64,000 bases of DNA from Neorhizobium alkalisoli (GTDB taxonomy: Bacteria > Pseudomonadota > Alphaproteobacteria > Rhizobiales > Rhizobiaceae), in assembly GCF_007829835.1 (NCBI RefSeq), contig NZ_VIWP01000003.1, forward strand, positions 124,001-188,000, in the 5' to 3' direction. The translations under genes were made by a program, and so were the position numbers. This document shows, piece by piece, positions 9,379-19,000 of this stretch (positions within the stretch are counted from its first letter, which is position 1; each line of letters opens with the position of its first letter). The notes below the pieces were generated by a model. It did no database searches and was not told the DNA's origin. It was given only the letters and a program-made list of their open reading frames with translations.

Positions 9379-10134
9379 TCAACGCAACCCCACGTTCCGC
9401 GCCTTGTCAAAATACCAGCCGAGCACCGGCAGCATGGAACTATGATAGGGTTGCGCATCGGGATCTGCAGACCAGATCGCGACCGCGCCGGCGATCTCCT
9501 TGTCCTCGGCAACCTGCATATGGGCTTTTATGCGTTCGATCATCTGCTCCGCCGTCAGGTCGAACCGGAAGAGCCGGAAAATCGTGACCACGGGGCCCTG
9601 ATGGCTGGCGTGATAGTCCGAAGCGATCGTCGCCGATGCCAGATCGAGGCCCGTCTCTTCGAGCACTTCACGCCGCATATTGGACGCGACGTCGCAATAT
9701 CCATCTATGACGTCCTCGGGTTCGAACGACCCGGCAGCGAAATAGACCTGGCCGGCATTTGCCGTATGCGCCCCCATGCGGATCGCAACGAGCGCGCCAT
9801 CCGCGGTCTCGATAGCTGCATAGGCGGAAATGTGGACACCGCCCGATCGCGGCATCTGACGCCGCCACCAGATGAAGGCGGAAAAAGGCGTTACGTATCC
9901 TTCCGCGTGAAGCACCCCGTCCTCAAGACTGGCGCGGAAATTGAAGATCATCCGTCCATCAAAAAGCGCCGGATTGGCTGTGATCTCGCTGTGCCAGTTG
10001 CGAGTGATCGCCTCGCCATTCTCGTCGAGCACCGGATGCGTTCCCGGAAGGACGCGCAGCTTCACATCACCAAGTGGAGACACGATGCTATCGCCTGGCC
10101 AACCGATCAGTCCGTCCGGGTTTTCCGTCGTCAT
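9379..10134 (-). CDS. Nudix-domain hydrolase
   Basis: 251 aa protein with a Nudix fold, probably hydrolysing a nucleoside-diphosphate-linked compound in the cytoplasm. The catalytic second half of the Nudix box is intact (REVLEETG, residues 155-162). The first half is irregular: the Gly expected 14 residues before the Arg is Asp141, and the nearest G-x-F (G135) is too far away. The metal site may therefore differ from the textbook form. An N-terminal region of about 90 residues precedes the fold. The start 10134 forms an ATGA overlap with the preceding phosphodiesterase stop, indicating translational coupling; a frame extending to 10164 would overlap that gene further. Confidence 0.82.
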   Translation of the reverse strand: MTTENPDGLIGWPGDSIVSPLGDVKLRVLPGTHPVLDENGEAITRNWHSEITANPALFDGRMIFNFRASLEDGVLHAEGYVTPFSAFIWWRRQMPRSGGVHISAYAAIETADGALVAIRMGAHTANAGQVYFAAGSFEPEDVIDGYCDVASNMRREVLEETGLDLASATIASDYHASHQGPVVTIFRLFRFDLTAEQMIERIKAHMQVAEDKEIAGAVAIWSADPDAQPYHSSMLPVLGWYFDKARNVGLR

Positions 10135-11240
10135 GTCAGATCGATCTCCATCACGACGGGGCAATGATCGGAGGCTTTCGGCCGGTCCCAGCCGATCCGC
10201 GGGAACCGCTCCACCTCCTGCCCTGGCGGAAACGGCGTACGGAACGGCTGGCCGCCGCGGATGATGTCAGGCACTGAATTGGCGTTCTTTTCCGCAAGCG
10301 CGGGCGACAGCCAGATATAGTCGAGCTGGCAGAGATGCTGCTCCTGCGGCCCGCGCTGGTGGTAGAGCGTCCAGCGATCCATCACATCGCGCCGCGTCAT
10401 CGGATTGACCGCAAACCCGTCATGGCTGAAGACGTCGAGCGCACTCACCTCTTCCCTGCGCGGCTCGAAGCGAAAACCTTCCCGACGGGACCCGATCACC
10501 TGCACCTTTTCCTGGTAATCGTTCATGTCGCCGCAAATGGCGAAATTCTTTTCCGCAGTCCGTCCCTTGCCGAAGCGCTGTTCGACGATTGTCCGCACGG
10601 CCTGCGCCTCGGCGCGTCGCACAGCCATCGTGCCCGTGCGCCCGTCCTGCCCATCGCGCGCATTGCCCATCGATTTGAAATGCACGACGAACAGCGACAG
10701 ATGCCGGCCGCCGATCTTCAGATCCAGTTCCAGGCAGTCGCGTTTGAAAATCTTGTCATGCGGTTTGAAATCGAGCGCCAGCTCGTCGTTGAAAAGGCCG
10801 AGCTGATCGTAGGTCGCCATCGCGTGGCTGCGGATGTCCAGAACCTCGATCTTTTCGCCCGTACGCGTTTCCGTCCGCATAAGGACGGCGACATCGATAC
10901 CGCGCGAATCATTGCCCTCGACCAGATATTTCTGGCGGTAACCGCTGCCGACCATCCGGTAGAGATACCCGTATTCGAATGCCTCCAGCGCCGGCATGTT
11001 GTCGACTTCCTGCAGGCAGAGAATGTCGGCATCCGCATCCGCGATGGCCAGCGCCGAGAGCTGACGGGTATCGTCTGTCTCGGCGATCATCCGCGCCTGT
11101 TCCAGCTGCTCGTAGACGGCCTTGTCCTGCACGTCATAAAGCTGCAGCACACGATCCTGCCGGAAGCGATTGCGCCAGCCGGAGAAGTCGAAACGCGTCA
11201 TCAGGTTTTCGATATTGAACGTTCCGAGGCGCAACGACAT
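10131..11240 (-). CDS. Endonuclease/exonuclease/phosphatase (EEP) family protein
   Basis: 369 aa metal-dependent phosphoesterase-fold protein. Characteristic strands are visible: TFNIENL at residue 7, the metal-binding Glu in CLQEVDN (E78), CGDMNDY near 236 with the Asp-x-Asn pair, and the C-terminal SDHCPVVMEI. Family members cut DNA, RNA, phosphoinositides or sphingomyelin; nothing here fixes the substrate, and no signal peptide is seen. The start 11240 has AGGGA upstream. It lies 48 bases downstream of the ABC ATPase gene and overlaps the Nudix gene by 4 bases, so all are probably co-transcribed. A joint role in degrading an imported phosphodiester is an inference only. Confidence 0.87.
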   Translation of the reverse strand: MSLRLGTFNIENLMTRFDFSGWRNRFRQDRVLQLYDVQDKAVYEQLEQARMIAETDDTRQLSALAIADADADILCLQEVDNMPALEAFEYGYLYRMVGSGYRQKYLVEGNDSRGIDVAVLMRTETRTGEKIEVLDIRSHAMATYDQLGLFNDELALDFKPHDKIFKRDCLELDLKIGGRHLSLFVVHFKSMGNARDGQDGRTGTMAVRRAEAQAVRTIVEQRFGKGRTAEKNFAICGDMNDYQEKVQVIGSRREGFRFEPRREEVSALDVFSHDGFAVNPMTRRDVMDRWTLYHQRGPQEQHLCQLDYIWLSPALAEKNANSVPDIIRGGQPFRTPFPPGQEVERFPRIGWDRPKASDHCPVVMEIDLT

Positions 11241-11288
11241 TCTGCATTCCCTGTGAGCGTCCAGCATAGCGGTGCTTGAGCGCCGTGG

Positions 11289-12317
11289 CTACAATCTCCA
11301 TCCGGAACGGATGACGATGCCAAGCACATCCCCGACTTTCACCGGCTGGCGGCTGAAGGCGCGCAGAAGCTGCCCGTCGGCGAGTGCAAGCTTCAGCGCA
11401 TACCGTTCGCCTTCGAACAGGACCGAAGCGACGGTGGCCGACATACCGCCTTCGACGATCTCGACATCCTGCGGCCGCACCAGCATGTCTGAACTATGGC
11501 CCGGCCGACGGTCGGTCAGAAGATGTCGAAGCGCGTGCCAGTCGAACAGGCGCTGCTCGCCGGTCAGGAGCGGGACCTGCAAAATGGATCCCTGCCCGAT
11601 CAGCCCGCCCACCAAGGCGCCCTCCGGCCGTGCATAGATTTCCTCCGGCGTCGCGAGCTGCAAAAGCCGACCTTCGGACATGACGGCGACATCGGTCGCA
11701 AGCGCCATGGCCTCGGCCTGATCATGGGTGACATAGATCATCGTTGCGCCGGAACGGGCATGGAATTCGCGAAACGTCTCTTCCATCTCCTGACGCAGAT
11801 GCCGGTCGAGATTGGCGAGCGGTTCGTCGAGCAGGACCACGGCCGGTTCGGTGACGAGGCAGCGGGCCAGCGCGACACGCTGCCGCTGACCGCCCGACAG
11901 ATCGGCTGGACGACGATCGGCATAGGGTTCGAGACGAACGGTCGAAAGCGCCTCCATCACCTTGCGCCGCCGCGCCTCGCCGCTCACTCCCCTCACCTTC
12001 AGCGGATAACCGACATTGTCGGCCACCGACATATGCGGCCAGAGCGCATAGGACTGAAAGACCATCGCCATGTTGCGATGTTCCGGCGGCACCATTTTGC
12101 CGGCACCGGCAAGCGTGCGGTCACCCAGCTGGATCGTGCCGTCGCTCGGATGCTCGAAGCCGGCAATCATGCGCAGCACCGTCGTCTTGCCGCAGCCGGA
12201 AGGCCCGAGCAAAGCCAGGAAACCGCCGTCGCGTACCGAAATCGACACATCGCTGACGGCAGCGCGCGCACCGCCTTCATAGGTCTTGTAAAGGGAGTTG
12301 AGGGTCAGCTGCGCCAC
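11289..12317 (-). CDS. ABC transporter ATP-binding protein (Fe3+/thiamine/2-AEP-type importer)
   Basis: 342 aa ATPase of an ABC importer. Walker A GPSGCGKT is at residues 38-45, the signature LSGGQRQR at 140-147, Walker B VVLLDEP at 160-166 and the H-loop THD near 197. A C-terminal TOBE-like regulatory domain (about 265-342) is as in PotA/FbpC-type proteins. It overlaps the permease gene by 13 bases and follows it, so the two are coupled. The substrate is set by the binding protein upstream. Confidence 0.92.
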   Translation of the reverse strand: MAQLTLNSLYKTYEGGARAAVSDVSISVRDGGFLALLGPSGCGKTTVLRMIAGFEHPSDGTIQLGDRTLAGAGKMVPPEHRNMAMVFQSYALWPHMSVADNVGYPLKVRGVSGEARRRKVMEALSTVRLEPYADRRPADLSGGQRQRVALARCLVTEPAVVLLDEPLANLDRHLRQEMEETFREFHARSGATMIYVTHDQAEAMALATDVAVMSEGRLLQLATPEEIYARPEGALVGGLIGQGSILQVPLLTGEQRLFDWHALRHLLTDRRPGHSSDMLVRPQDVEIVEGGMSATVASVLFEGERYALKLALADGQLLRAFSRQPVKVGDVLGIVIRSGWRL

Positions 12318-13999
12318 GGTATCACACCTTTCGGCAGCCGCTTCGCCATCAGCTCGAGGATCAGCATCATCACGATCACCATGACGACAACGAGAACCGA
12401 GAGCGCGGAAGCAAGATTGAAGCTGCCACTGTCATCGAGATTATAGATCACCACGCCGAGCGTCTGGGTGCCGGCCGACCACAAAAGGGCCGAAACGGTA
12501 AGCTCGTTGCAGGCGATGAGGAAAACGAGGATCACCGACGCCCCGGCGGCCGGACCGACCAGCGGCACGACGATATCCCACATCCGGCGCCCGAAGCCCG
12601 CTCCGGAAAGCCGGGCCGCCTCTTCCAGAGACGGATCGATCTGGCGGAAGGCGCTGACGACGGGTTTCAGGCTGACGGCGAGGAAATGAGAAAAATAGGC
12701 GATCAGGATGATCCAGATCGTCCCGTAGATCGAGAAGCCGAGTACCGGAAGCGGTGCCGCGAAGACGAGGATGAACGCGACCGCCGTCACCACGCCCGGC
12801 AGCGCATAGGGAATTTCGGCGATCGCCGACAGGACCGGCGCGATCCGCGAGCGGCTGCGCACGATGAAATAACCGATCAGCACCGAGACGAGCAGCAGAC
12901 CGAAAGCGGTCGCCAGCGACAGGCCGATCGAATTGGTGAAGGCAATACGGGTGATCGCCTGCCGGTAGATGATTTCCTCATAGGCATGGAATGTCACCGT
13001 CTTGAGACTCAGCGGCACGCCATAGGCGGGCGCGAGCGAGCTTGCGATCAGCGCCAGCATCGGCATGACGAGGATGATCAATAGCGTCAGCCACAGAACA
13101 AGTTCTGCGAGGATACGCCACGGCCCCAGCGAAAACACCGCAACCTGGCCCGAAAGGCCAATCACCCGGTAATCGCGGCCGCGCAAAACACGCTCTTCGA
13201 TCGCAAGGCCGATGACGGCGAGAATGGCGATCAGGCCCGACAGAAGCGAGACATCGGCAAAGGTATTCGGCCCGAAGGCGGCAAATTTCGAGTAGATCAG
13301 CGTCGGCAGCGTGTAGATCGAGGCCGGAATGCCGAGAATGGCGGGAATGCCGAAATTGCCGACGCCGGAAACAAAGGCGATCGCCGCACCGGCAGTAAAG
13401 CCCGGCAGCGACAGCGGCAGGATGATATCCTTCAACACGCGCCAGGAAGAGGCACCCGACAGGCGCGCCGCTTCCACCGCATCGCGCGGCAGGGCCAATA
13501 GGCCGGCCCGCAGCGACAGATAGACGAGCGGGGCATGCTGCACGCCGTAAAGAAGCGCGATGCCGCCGGCCGAATAAAGCGGCTGCGGCGAGCCGAGCGG
13601 CGGCGCAAGGCCGATCGCTTTCAGGAGCGCGCTGGAAGGACCGGTCATGCCGATCCAGGCCAGCGCCGTCACCTGCGGCGGGATCATCGTCGGCAGCATG
13701 AACAGGAAACCGATCAGCGTCTTGCAGCGCAGGTCGAACAGCGTCAGCAGCAGCGCAAAACCGCCGCCGAGCACGATAGCCGCCAGCATGCCGAAGAACG
13801 AGGTCGTGACGGTGTAATAGACCGACTGCCACAAAGCGGGATCGGTGATGAGGTCGCTCGCACCGCTCCTGAAGGCCGAGCTTATGCCGGTCGCGGCAAG
13901 ACGGCCGAGCGGCAGCACGCTCAGGAGAAAGATGACGACAATGACAAAAGGAAACAGCCAGCGCGGCTGGCTGTTTCCACTTTTTGCAGATCCGAACAT
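12305..13999 (-). CDS. ABC transporter permease with two fused membrane domains (FbpB/ThiP type)
   Basis: 564 aa inner-membrane permease made of two tandem six-helix domains, the architecture of FbpB (iron) and ThiP (thiamine) importers. Each half carries a cytoplasmic coupling loop: AARLSGASSWRVLKDIILPL near residue 180 and AARLSGAGFGRRMWDIVVPL near 465. One homodimer-like subunit thus replaces two separate permeases. The gene starts 12 bases after the binding-protein stop and overlaps the ATPase start. Confidence 0.92.
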   Translation of the reverse strand: MFGSAKSGNSQPRWLFPFVIVVIFLLSVLPLGRLAATGISSAFRSGASDLITDPALWQSVYYTVTTSFFGMLAAIVLGGGFALLLTLFDLRCKTLIGFLFMLPTMIPPQVTALAWIGMTGPSSALLKAIGLAPPLGSPQPLYSAGGIALLYGVQHAPLVYLSLRAGLLALPRDAVEAARLSGASSWRVLKDIILPLSLPGFTAGAAIAFVSGVGNFGIPAILGIPASIYTLPTLIYSKFAAFGPNTFADVSLLSGLIAILAVIGLAIEERVLRGRDYRVIGLSGQVAVFSLGPWRILAELVLWLTLLIILVMPMLALIASSLAPAYGVPLSLKTVTFHAYEEIIYRQAITRIAFTNSIGLSLATAFGLLLVSVLIGYFIVRSRSRIAPVLSAIAEIPYALPGVVTAVAFILVFAAPLPVLGFSIYGTIWIILIAYFSHFLAVSLKPVVSAFRQIDPSLEEAARLSGAGFGRRMWDIVVPLVGPAAGASVILVFLIACNELTVSALLWSAGTQTLGVVIYNLDDSGSFNLASALSVLVVVMVIVMMLILELMAKRLPKGVIPWRS

Positions 14000-14011
14000 G
14001 GGACGCTTATA

Positions 14012-15013
14012 TCAGCCCTTTACGGCAAAGATCTCGGAGAACGTCTTGACGTCCTTTTCCGAATTCTTCAGCGCTTCGGCCGGGTTGAGCGGCAGGACCT
14101 TGATCGTGTCGCGAGCCGGGAAACCGGCCGGAACCGGCATGCCGTTGCGGGCCGGGATATAGCCCAGCTTCAAAAAGCCTTCCTGGCCCTTGGTGGAGAG
14201 AACGTAGTCGATGAACTTCTTGGCAGCGTCGGCATGCTTGGTGCCAGCGAGGATCGCAGCCGGTTCGGTGACGGCGGAAACGCCTTCCTTCGGGAAGACG
14301 AACTCGACCGGAGCGCCCTTGGCCTTTTCGCGGATCGGCATGTAGTCGACGACGACGCCATAGGCCTTTTCACCCGAAGCGACGGCCTTCAGCACGCCGC
14401 CATTGCCACCGGCAGCGACAGCGCCGTTAGCCTTCAGCTGCTTGTAATAATCCCAGCCGAGGCTGGAAACGCCGGCAAGCGTCTGGGCGTGGATGAGAGC
14501 AGCGCCCGAAGCGATCGGGCTCGGCATGGTGACGAGGCCCTTGGCTTCCGGCTTGGCAAGATCAGCCCAGCTCGTCGGCTTCATGGCGGCCTGGGTGTTG
14601 TACATGATGCCGGTGGTGATCAGCTTGGTCGAATAGTAATAGCCGTCGGCGTCATAAAGCGAAGCGTCGTAATTGGCAGCTTCCGGCGACTTGTAGGCGA
14701 GAAGCTGCTTGGCTTCCTTCATGCGCTCAAGCGTGACGGTGTCGGCGATCAGGAGAACGTCGGCAACCGGATTGCCGGCAGCGATTTCGGCATTCAGCTT
14801 TGCCATGATCTGCGGAGTTCCATCGCGAACCCACTGAACATCGACACCCGGATTGGCGGCCTTGAAGCCATCGACGGTCGCCTGGGCGTCTTCGTTCGGC
14901 TGGCTCGTATAGAGAACCAGATCGGCTGCCGAAGCGGTGCCGGCGATCAGACCGACGGCGAAAAGTGCCGTGAAGGCGGAAAGTGCCGTGAAGGCGGAAA
15001 GGAGTTTGTTCAT
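14012..15013 (-). CDS. ABC transporter substrate-binding protein (Fe3+/AEP-like, family 1)
   Basis: 333 aa periplasmic binding protein. A Sec signal peptide (about residues 1-24, ending TASAAD) is followed by DLVLYTSQPNEDAQ, typical of FbpA/AfuA and 2-aminoethylphosphonate-binding relatives. The mature chain carries PIREKAKGAPVEFVFPKEGV and a terminal EALKNSEKDVKTFSEIF segment. The adjacent tyrosine pair that coordinates iron late in FbpA is not obvious, so the ligand may not be iron. The signal peptide contains a duplicated six-residue unit (LSAFTA twice). Start 15013 (ATG) is preferred; an upstream TTG (15034) is possible. It is the first gene of the operon. Confidence 0.88.
   Translation of the reverse strand: MNKLLSAFTALSAFTALFAVGLIAGTASAADLVLYTSQPNEDAQATVDGFKAANPGVDVQWVRDGTPQIMAKLNAEIAAGNPVADVLLIADTVTLERMKEAKQLLAYKSPEAANYDASLYDADGYYYSTKLITTGIMYNTQAAMKPTSWADLAKPEAKGLVTMPSPIASGAALIHAQTLAGVSSLGWDYYKQLKANGAVAAGGNGGVLKAVASGEKAYGVVVDYMPIREKAKGAPVEFVFPKEGVSAVTEPAAILAGTKHADAAKKFIDYVLSTKGQEGFLKLGYIPARNGMPVPAGFPARDTIKVLPLNPAEALKNSEKDVKTFSEIFAVKG
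14962..14997 (-). repeat. 18-bp tandem duplication in the binding-protein signal peptide
   Basis: Two exact 18-base copies (14962-14979, 14980-14997) encode LSAFTA twice in the hydrophobic core of the signal peptide. They keep the frame and lengthen the core, which suggests replication slippage. Confidence 0.9.
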
Positions 15014-15074
15014 GGAGGACGGACCCTGTTTCAAGATGGGATGCGTTAAACACAGGTCCGTAACACGGATATGA

Positions 15075-15095
15075 CACCCCTAAAATTCAGGGGTG
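15075..15095. promoter_or_regulatory. 21-bp palindrome upstream of the ABC importer operon
   Basis: Inverted repeat CACCCCT-N7-AGGGGTG, 62 bases before the binding-protein start, with an AT-rich centre (AAAATTC). Size and position suit an operator of a dimeric repressor such as a metal- or substrate-responsive regulator. There is no T-run, so a terminator is less likely. Confidence 0.45.
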
Positions 15096-15123
15096 GACAG
15101 GCTTGAAGCCGCTGGAAAGCATA

Positions 15124-15144
15124 AGGGCGGCATAACGCCGCCCT
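15124..15144 (-). terminator. Hairpin after the aminotransferase gene
   Basis: AGGGCGGC (15124-15131) pairs with GCCGCCCT (15137-15144) across a 5-base loop, 27 bases past the aminotransferase stop. The following minus-strand bases are TATGCTTT, a weak T-tract. It also separates the aminotransferase from the importer promoter region's other side. Confidence 0.55.
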
Positions 15145-15171
15145 CGCCTCAATATTGAGATGGCTGTCGCC

Positions 15172-16416
15172 TCAGATGATCGGCAGCGCTTCCTGCTGCT
15201 CGGCATCGGCATTGGCGACCAGACGGCCAAGCCGCTTGATGCCTTCGTCGATCATCTCGGCATTGGCGCAGGAAAAACTCATGCGCAGCGTATTGGCATT
15301 GCTGCCATCCGCATAGAAGGCACGGCCCGGCACGAAGGCGACCTTTTCGGTGGCAATCGACTTCGCCAGAAGCTCGGCGCCGTCCATGCCTTCCGGCAGC
15401 GTCACCCAGACGAACATGCCGCCTTCCGGCTTGGTCCAGCTGGTGTTCTTCGGCATGTATTTTTCAAGTGCCGCCAGCATCGCATCGCGGCGCTCGCTGT
15501 AAGCCTTCTTGATCTTGGCGACCTGGGCATCGAAACCGCGCGAGGCGACATGTTCGATGGCGATCTGGTTGATCGTCGAGGAATGCAGGTCGGCCGCCTG
15601 CTTCATCAGGACCAGCTTGCGGATGACCGGCATGGCGCCGATGACGAAACCGACGCGCAGGCCCGGTGCCAGAGACTTCGAAAAACTGCCGCAATAGATC
15701 GTGCGGGTGTTTTCGATGCCGCCCTTGGCAGCGATATCCATGGCAAGGATCGGGGCGATCGCTTCGCCGTCATAACGAAGATGCTGATAGGCTGCGTCCT
15801 CGATGACGGCGATATCCAGTTCGTCGGCCAGCGCCAGCAGCTTTTCGCGGCCGGCCTTGTCGACGGTCTCGCCGGTCGGGTTGGAGAAATCGGCCGAGAG
15901 ATAGGCAAATTTCACGTCACCGCCGAGCTTGGCTGCGGTCTCGCGATAGGCTTCCGGCGTGCGATTGCCGTTGACCGAAAGGTTGTCGTAATTCGGCTCA
16001 TAGGCGTTGAAGGCCGAAAGCGCGCCGAGATAGGTCGGCCAGGTGACGAGCGCGGTATCCTTCGGTGACAGGAAAAGCTTGCCGAGATAATCGAGCGCCT
16101 GCTGCGAGCCGGACGTGATGAAGACGTTGTCAGCCGTACAGTCGATACCGATCTTGGCGACTTCCTTGACGATCCAGTCGCGCAGCGGCTTGAACCCTTC
16201 GCTGACCGAATATTGCAGCGCTGCGTTCACCTGCGGGCCGGAAAAGATGTCGTTATAGGCCGTCTTGAACTCGGCGTCGGGGAACAGTGCCGGGTCGGGA
16301 ATGCCGCCTGCAAAAGAGATGATATCCGGCTGTTCCAGGAGTTTCAGCAGTTCGCGGATTTCGGATGCGCGCATCCGGCTGGAGCGCGTTGCGAAGATAT
16401 GTTCCCAATCAAGCAT
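15172..16416 (-). CDS. PLP-dependent aminotransferase, class I/II (2-aminoadipate transaminase-like)
   Basis: 414 aa cytoplasmic fold-type I aminotransferase. Visible marks are FAGGIPDP near residue 34, LQYSVSEG, SGSQQALD near 100, the Asn-Pro of SNPTGE near 178, the Asp of IEDAAYQHLRYD, and the PLP-lysine loop GSFSKSLAPGLRVGF near 240. It has no GntR head, unlike MocR proteins, and resembles LysN-like or other broad aminotransferases; the substrate pair is not deducible. Start 16416 has GAGGAAA 6 bases upstream; an in-frame TTG upstream is rejected. It is divergent from the RbsD/FucU gene. Confidence 0.88.
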   Translation of the reverse strand: MLDWEHIFATRSSRMRASEIRELLKLLEQPDIISFAGGIPDPALFPDAEFKTAYNDIFSGPQVNAALQYSVSEGFKPLRDWIVKEVAKIGIDCTADNVFITSGSQQALDYLGKLFLSPKDTALVTWPTYLGALSAFNAYEPNYDNLSVNGNRTPEAYRETAAKLGGDVKFAYLSADFSNPTGETVDKAGREKLLALADELDIAVIEDAAYQHLRYDGEAIAPILAMDIAAKGGIENTRTIYCGSFSKSLAPGLRVGFVIGAMPVIRKLVLMKQAADLHSSTINQIAIEHVASRGFDAQVAKIKKAYSERRDAMLAALEKYMPKNTSWTKPEGGMFVWVTLPEGMDGAELLAKSIATEKVAFVPGRAFYADGSNANTLRMSFSCANAEMIDEGIKRLGRLVANADAEQQEALPII

Positions 16417-16472
16417 GGAATGTTTCCTCAAATTTCAATTTTGTTGCGTCAGCTTTACAGAAGTTTCGACAC

Positions 16473-16487
16473 GTCAGCAATACTGAC
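16473..16487. promoter_or_regulatory. Inverted repeat in the aminotransferase/RbsD-FucU divergent region
   Basis: GTCAG-N5-CTGAC, perfect, 57 bases upstream of the aminotransferase start and 125 before the RbsD/FucU start. It is a possible operator; no regulator can be assigned. Confidence 0.3.
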
Positions 16488-16611
16488 CTATCGGAATGAC
16501 ATGTATTTTTTGTCCCTGCGACAATTCGTGACCACCCCTTGCGGGTGCTGTGATAGCAATGCGATTGCTGGTCGCCACATTTCGGCGACGCAGGCTTCAA
16601 GGAGGAGAAAC

Positions 16612-17064
16612 ATGCTCAAGAATATCGACCCGGCACTCAACGCCGACGTCCTTTATGCGTTGCGGTCCATGGGTCATGGCGACACGCTGGTGATCGCCGA
16701 CACCAATTTTCCATCCGATTCGGTCGCCCGCCAGACGGTGCTGGGCCGGGTCCTGCGGATCGACAACGTTTCCGCCGCCCGCGCCATGCAGGCCATCCTG
16801 TCGGTCTTTCCGCTCGATACACCGCTGCAGCCTTCCGTCGGCCGTATGGAAATCATCGGAGATCCTGACACGATCCCCGAGATCCAGCGCGAGGTCCAGG
16901 CCGAGATCGACGCCGCCGAGGGCGGCTCCGCGCCGATGTACGGCATCGAACGCTTTGCGTTCTACGAAAAGGCCAAACAGGCCTATTGCGTCATCACCAC
17001 AGGAGAGACCCGTTTTTACGGCTGCTTCCTGCTCACCAAGGGCGTCGTTCCGCCCAAGGCTTGA
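16612..17064 (+). CDS. RbsD/FucU family sugar mutarotase
   Basis: 150 aa member of the RbsD/FucU fold, which interconverts anomers of sugars such as fucose or ribose in the cytoplasm. The family N-terminus (ALNADVLYALRSMGHGDTLVIADTNFP, in part) holds the conserved His-Gly and Asp-x-Asn. The C-terminal GETRFYGCFLLTKGVVPP is the usual closing strand and is closer to FucU (about 140 aa) than RbsD. The start has an ideal AAGGAGGAG. No sugar importer or kinase is adjacent, so the sugar is unknown. Confidence 0.9.
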   Translation: MLKNIDPALNADVLYALRSMGHGDTLVIADTNFPSDSVARQTVLGRVLRIDNVSAARAMQAILSVFPLDTPLQPSVGRMEIIGDPDTIPEIQREVQAEIDAAEGGSAPMYGIERFAFYEKAKQAYCVITTGETRFYGCFLLTKGVVPPKA

Positions 17065-17075
17065 TCTTGCTTGCT

Positions 17076-17103
17076 CCGGGCCGCGCGATATGGCGCGACC
17101 CGG
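17076..17103 (+). terminator. GC-rich hairpin after the RbsD/FucU gene
   Basis: CCGGGCCGCGC (17076-17086) pairs with GCGCGACCCGG (17093-17103) with one mismatch, just after the stop. There is little T-tract, but it may act in both directions because ilvC converges from the other side. Confidence 0.5.
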
Positions 17104-17127
17104 AAATTCACTCAGTCCTGAGACCGA

Positions 17128-17215
17128 TTAGTTGACGGCCTTGTCGACCAGCTTGTTTTTGCCGATCCCCCGCGTCGCCGCAGGCGCGCATCGAAAGATG
17201 CTCTGGATCGGCAAG
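17128..17215. repeat. Rearranged partial copies of the ilvC 3' end
   Basis: Bases 17128-17168 repeat ilvC's last 41 bases (17225-17265) with one mismatch, including the TAA stop, in direct orientation 97 bases away. Bases 17197-17215 are an inverted copy (18 of 19) of 17255-17273 in ilvC. The material therefore looks like a small duplication plus inversion at the gene end. It forms no plausible gene of its own. Confidence 0.85.
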
Positions 17216-17224
17216 CCACAGGTC

Positions 17225-18259
<1,035 letters not shown>

Positions 18260-18285
18260 CTATGCGTGTAGCTTGTTGATGTTAA

Positions 18286-18945
18286 TCATCGTCCGGCCGA
18301 GGCGCGAAAGGCCTCTGCCGGCTGTTTCTCGACGCCATGCAGGGTGAGGAAGGCATCGACCGCCCTCTCCGCCTGGCGCGTATTGTCCTTGAGGCCCGGT
18401 TCGCCGAGCAGCATGCGCACATGCAGGTCGGAAACGATCAGGCCATAAAGCGTGTGATAGGCGGCGTCGGCATTGTCGAACCGCAACAGCCCTGCCCTTT
18501 TTCCCGCATCGATCAGCGCCATGGCGCGGCGATCGATCTGCCGGCGGCCATGCTCGACGAGCAGCTTGCCGAGCTTCGATCCGCCCGGCCCCGACTGGCC
18601 GATCGCCAGACGATTCAGCGCCAGCGAAACGTCACCGGCCAGAACTTCGAGAAGATCACGGGCAAACACTTCCAGATGCTCGCGCAGCAAGTCGCTGTTC
18701 AGCCGCTCACCGGAACGCTCGAAAGTGCGAACCTTGCTGGCCTGATGCGCGATCATCGCAGCCAGCAGGCCCTCGCGATCGCCAAACCATTTGTAGAGGC
18801 TTTCCTTCGAACAGTTGGCGGCTCGCGCCAGCCCGGAAGTCGTCAGCCCCTTCTCGCCGCCTTCGACGAGAAGCCGAAGCGCCTGTTCCAGAACGGCGTT
18901 CTGGCGTGGCGAAAAATCGGGCATCTCGTTGGCGTCGGGTCTCAC
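18286..18945 (-). CDS. TetR family transcriptional regulator
   Basis: 219 aa repressor-type protein. The N-terminal HTH includes LTTSGLARAANCSKESLYKWFGDREGL (in part); the ligand domain is alpha-helical and ends in PAEAFRASAGR. Start is the GTG at 18945 with AAGGA 8 bases upstream; the frame runs on to 19083 but that would cross its own promoter. A promoter and a palindromic site lie directly upstream, which argues for autorepression. It precedes ilvC on the same strand with 41 bases between, so ilvC may be partly co-transcribed. Confidence 0.88.
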   Translation of the reverse strand: MRPDANEMPDFSPRQNAVLEQALRLLVEGGEKGLTTSGLARAANCSKESLYKWFGDREGLLAAMIAHQASKVRTFERSGERLNSDLLREHLEVFARDLLEVLAGDVSLALNRLAIGQSGPGGSKLGKLLVEHGRRQIDRRAMALIDAGKRAGLLRFDNADAAYHTLYGLIVSDLHVRMLLGEPGLKDNTRQAERAVDAFLTLHGVEKQPAEAFRASAGR

Positions 18946-18984
18946 GGGTTCAATCCTTTTTCGGCCGGCATATTTGCGTACCGT

Positions 18985-18994
18985 ACCGTACGGT
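18985..18994. promoter_or_regulatory. Candidate TetR operator over its start site
   Basis: Perfect 10-bp palindrome ACCGTACGGT within a run of ACCGTAC repeats. It lies 7 bases downstream of the -10 box on the minus strand, so it covers the expected transcription start of the TetR gene. The location suits autorepression. Confidence 0.6.
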
Positions 18995-19000
18995 TCCGTT

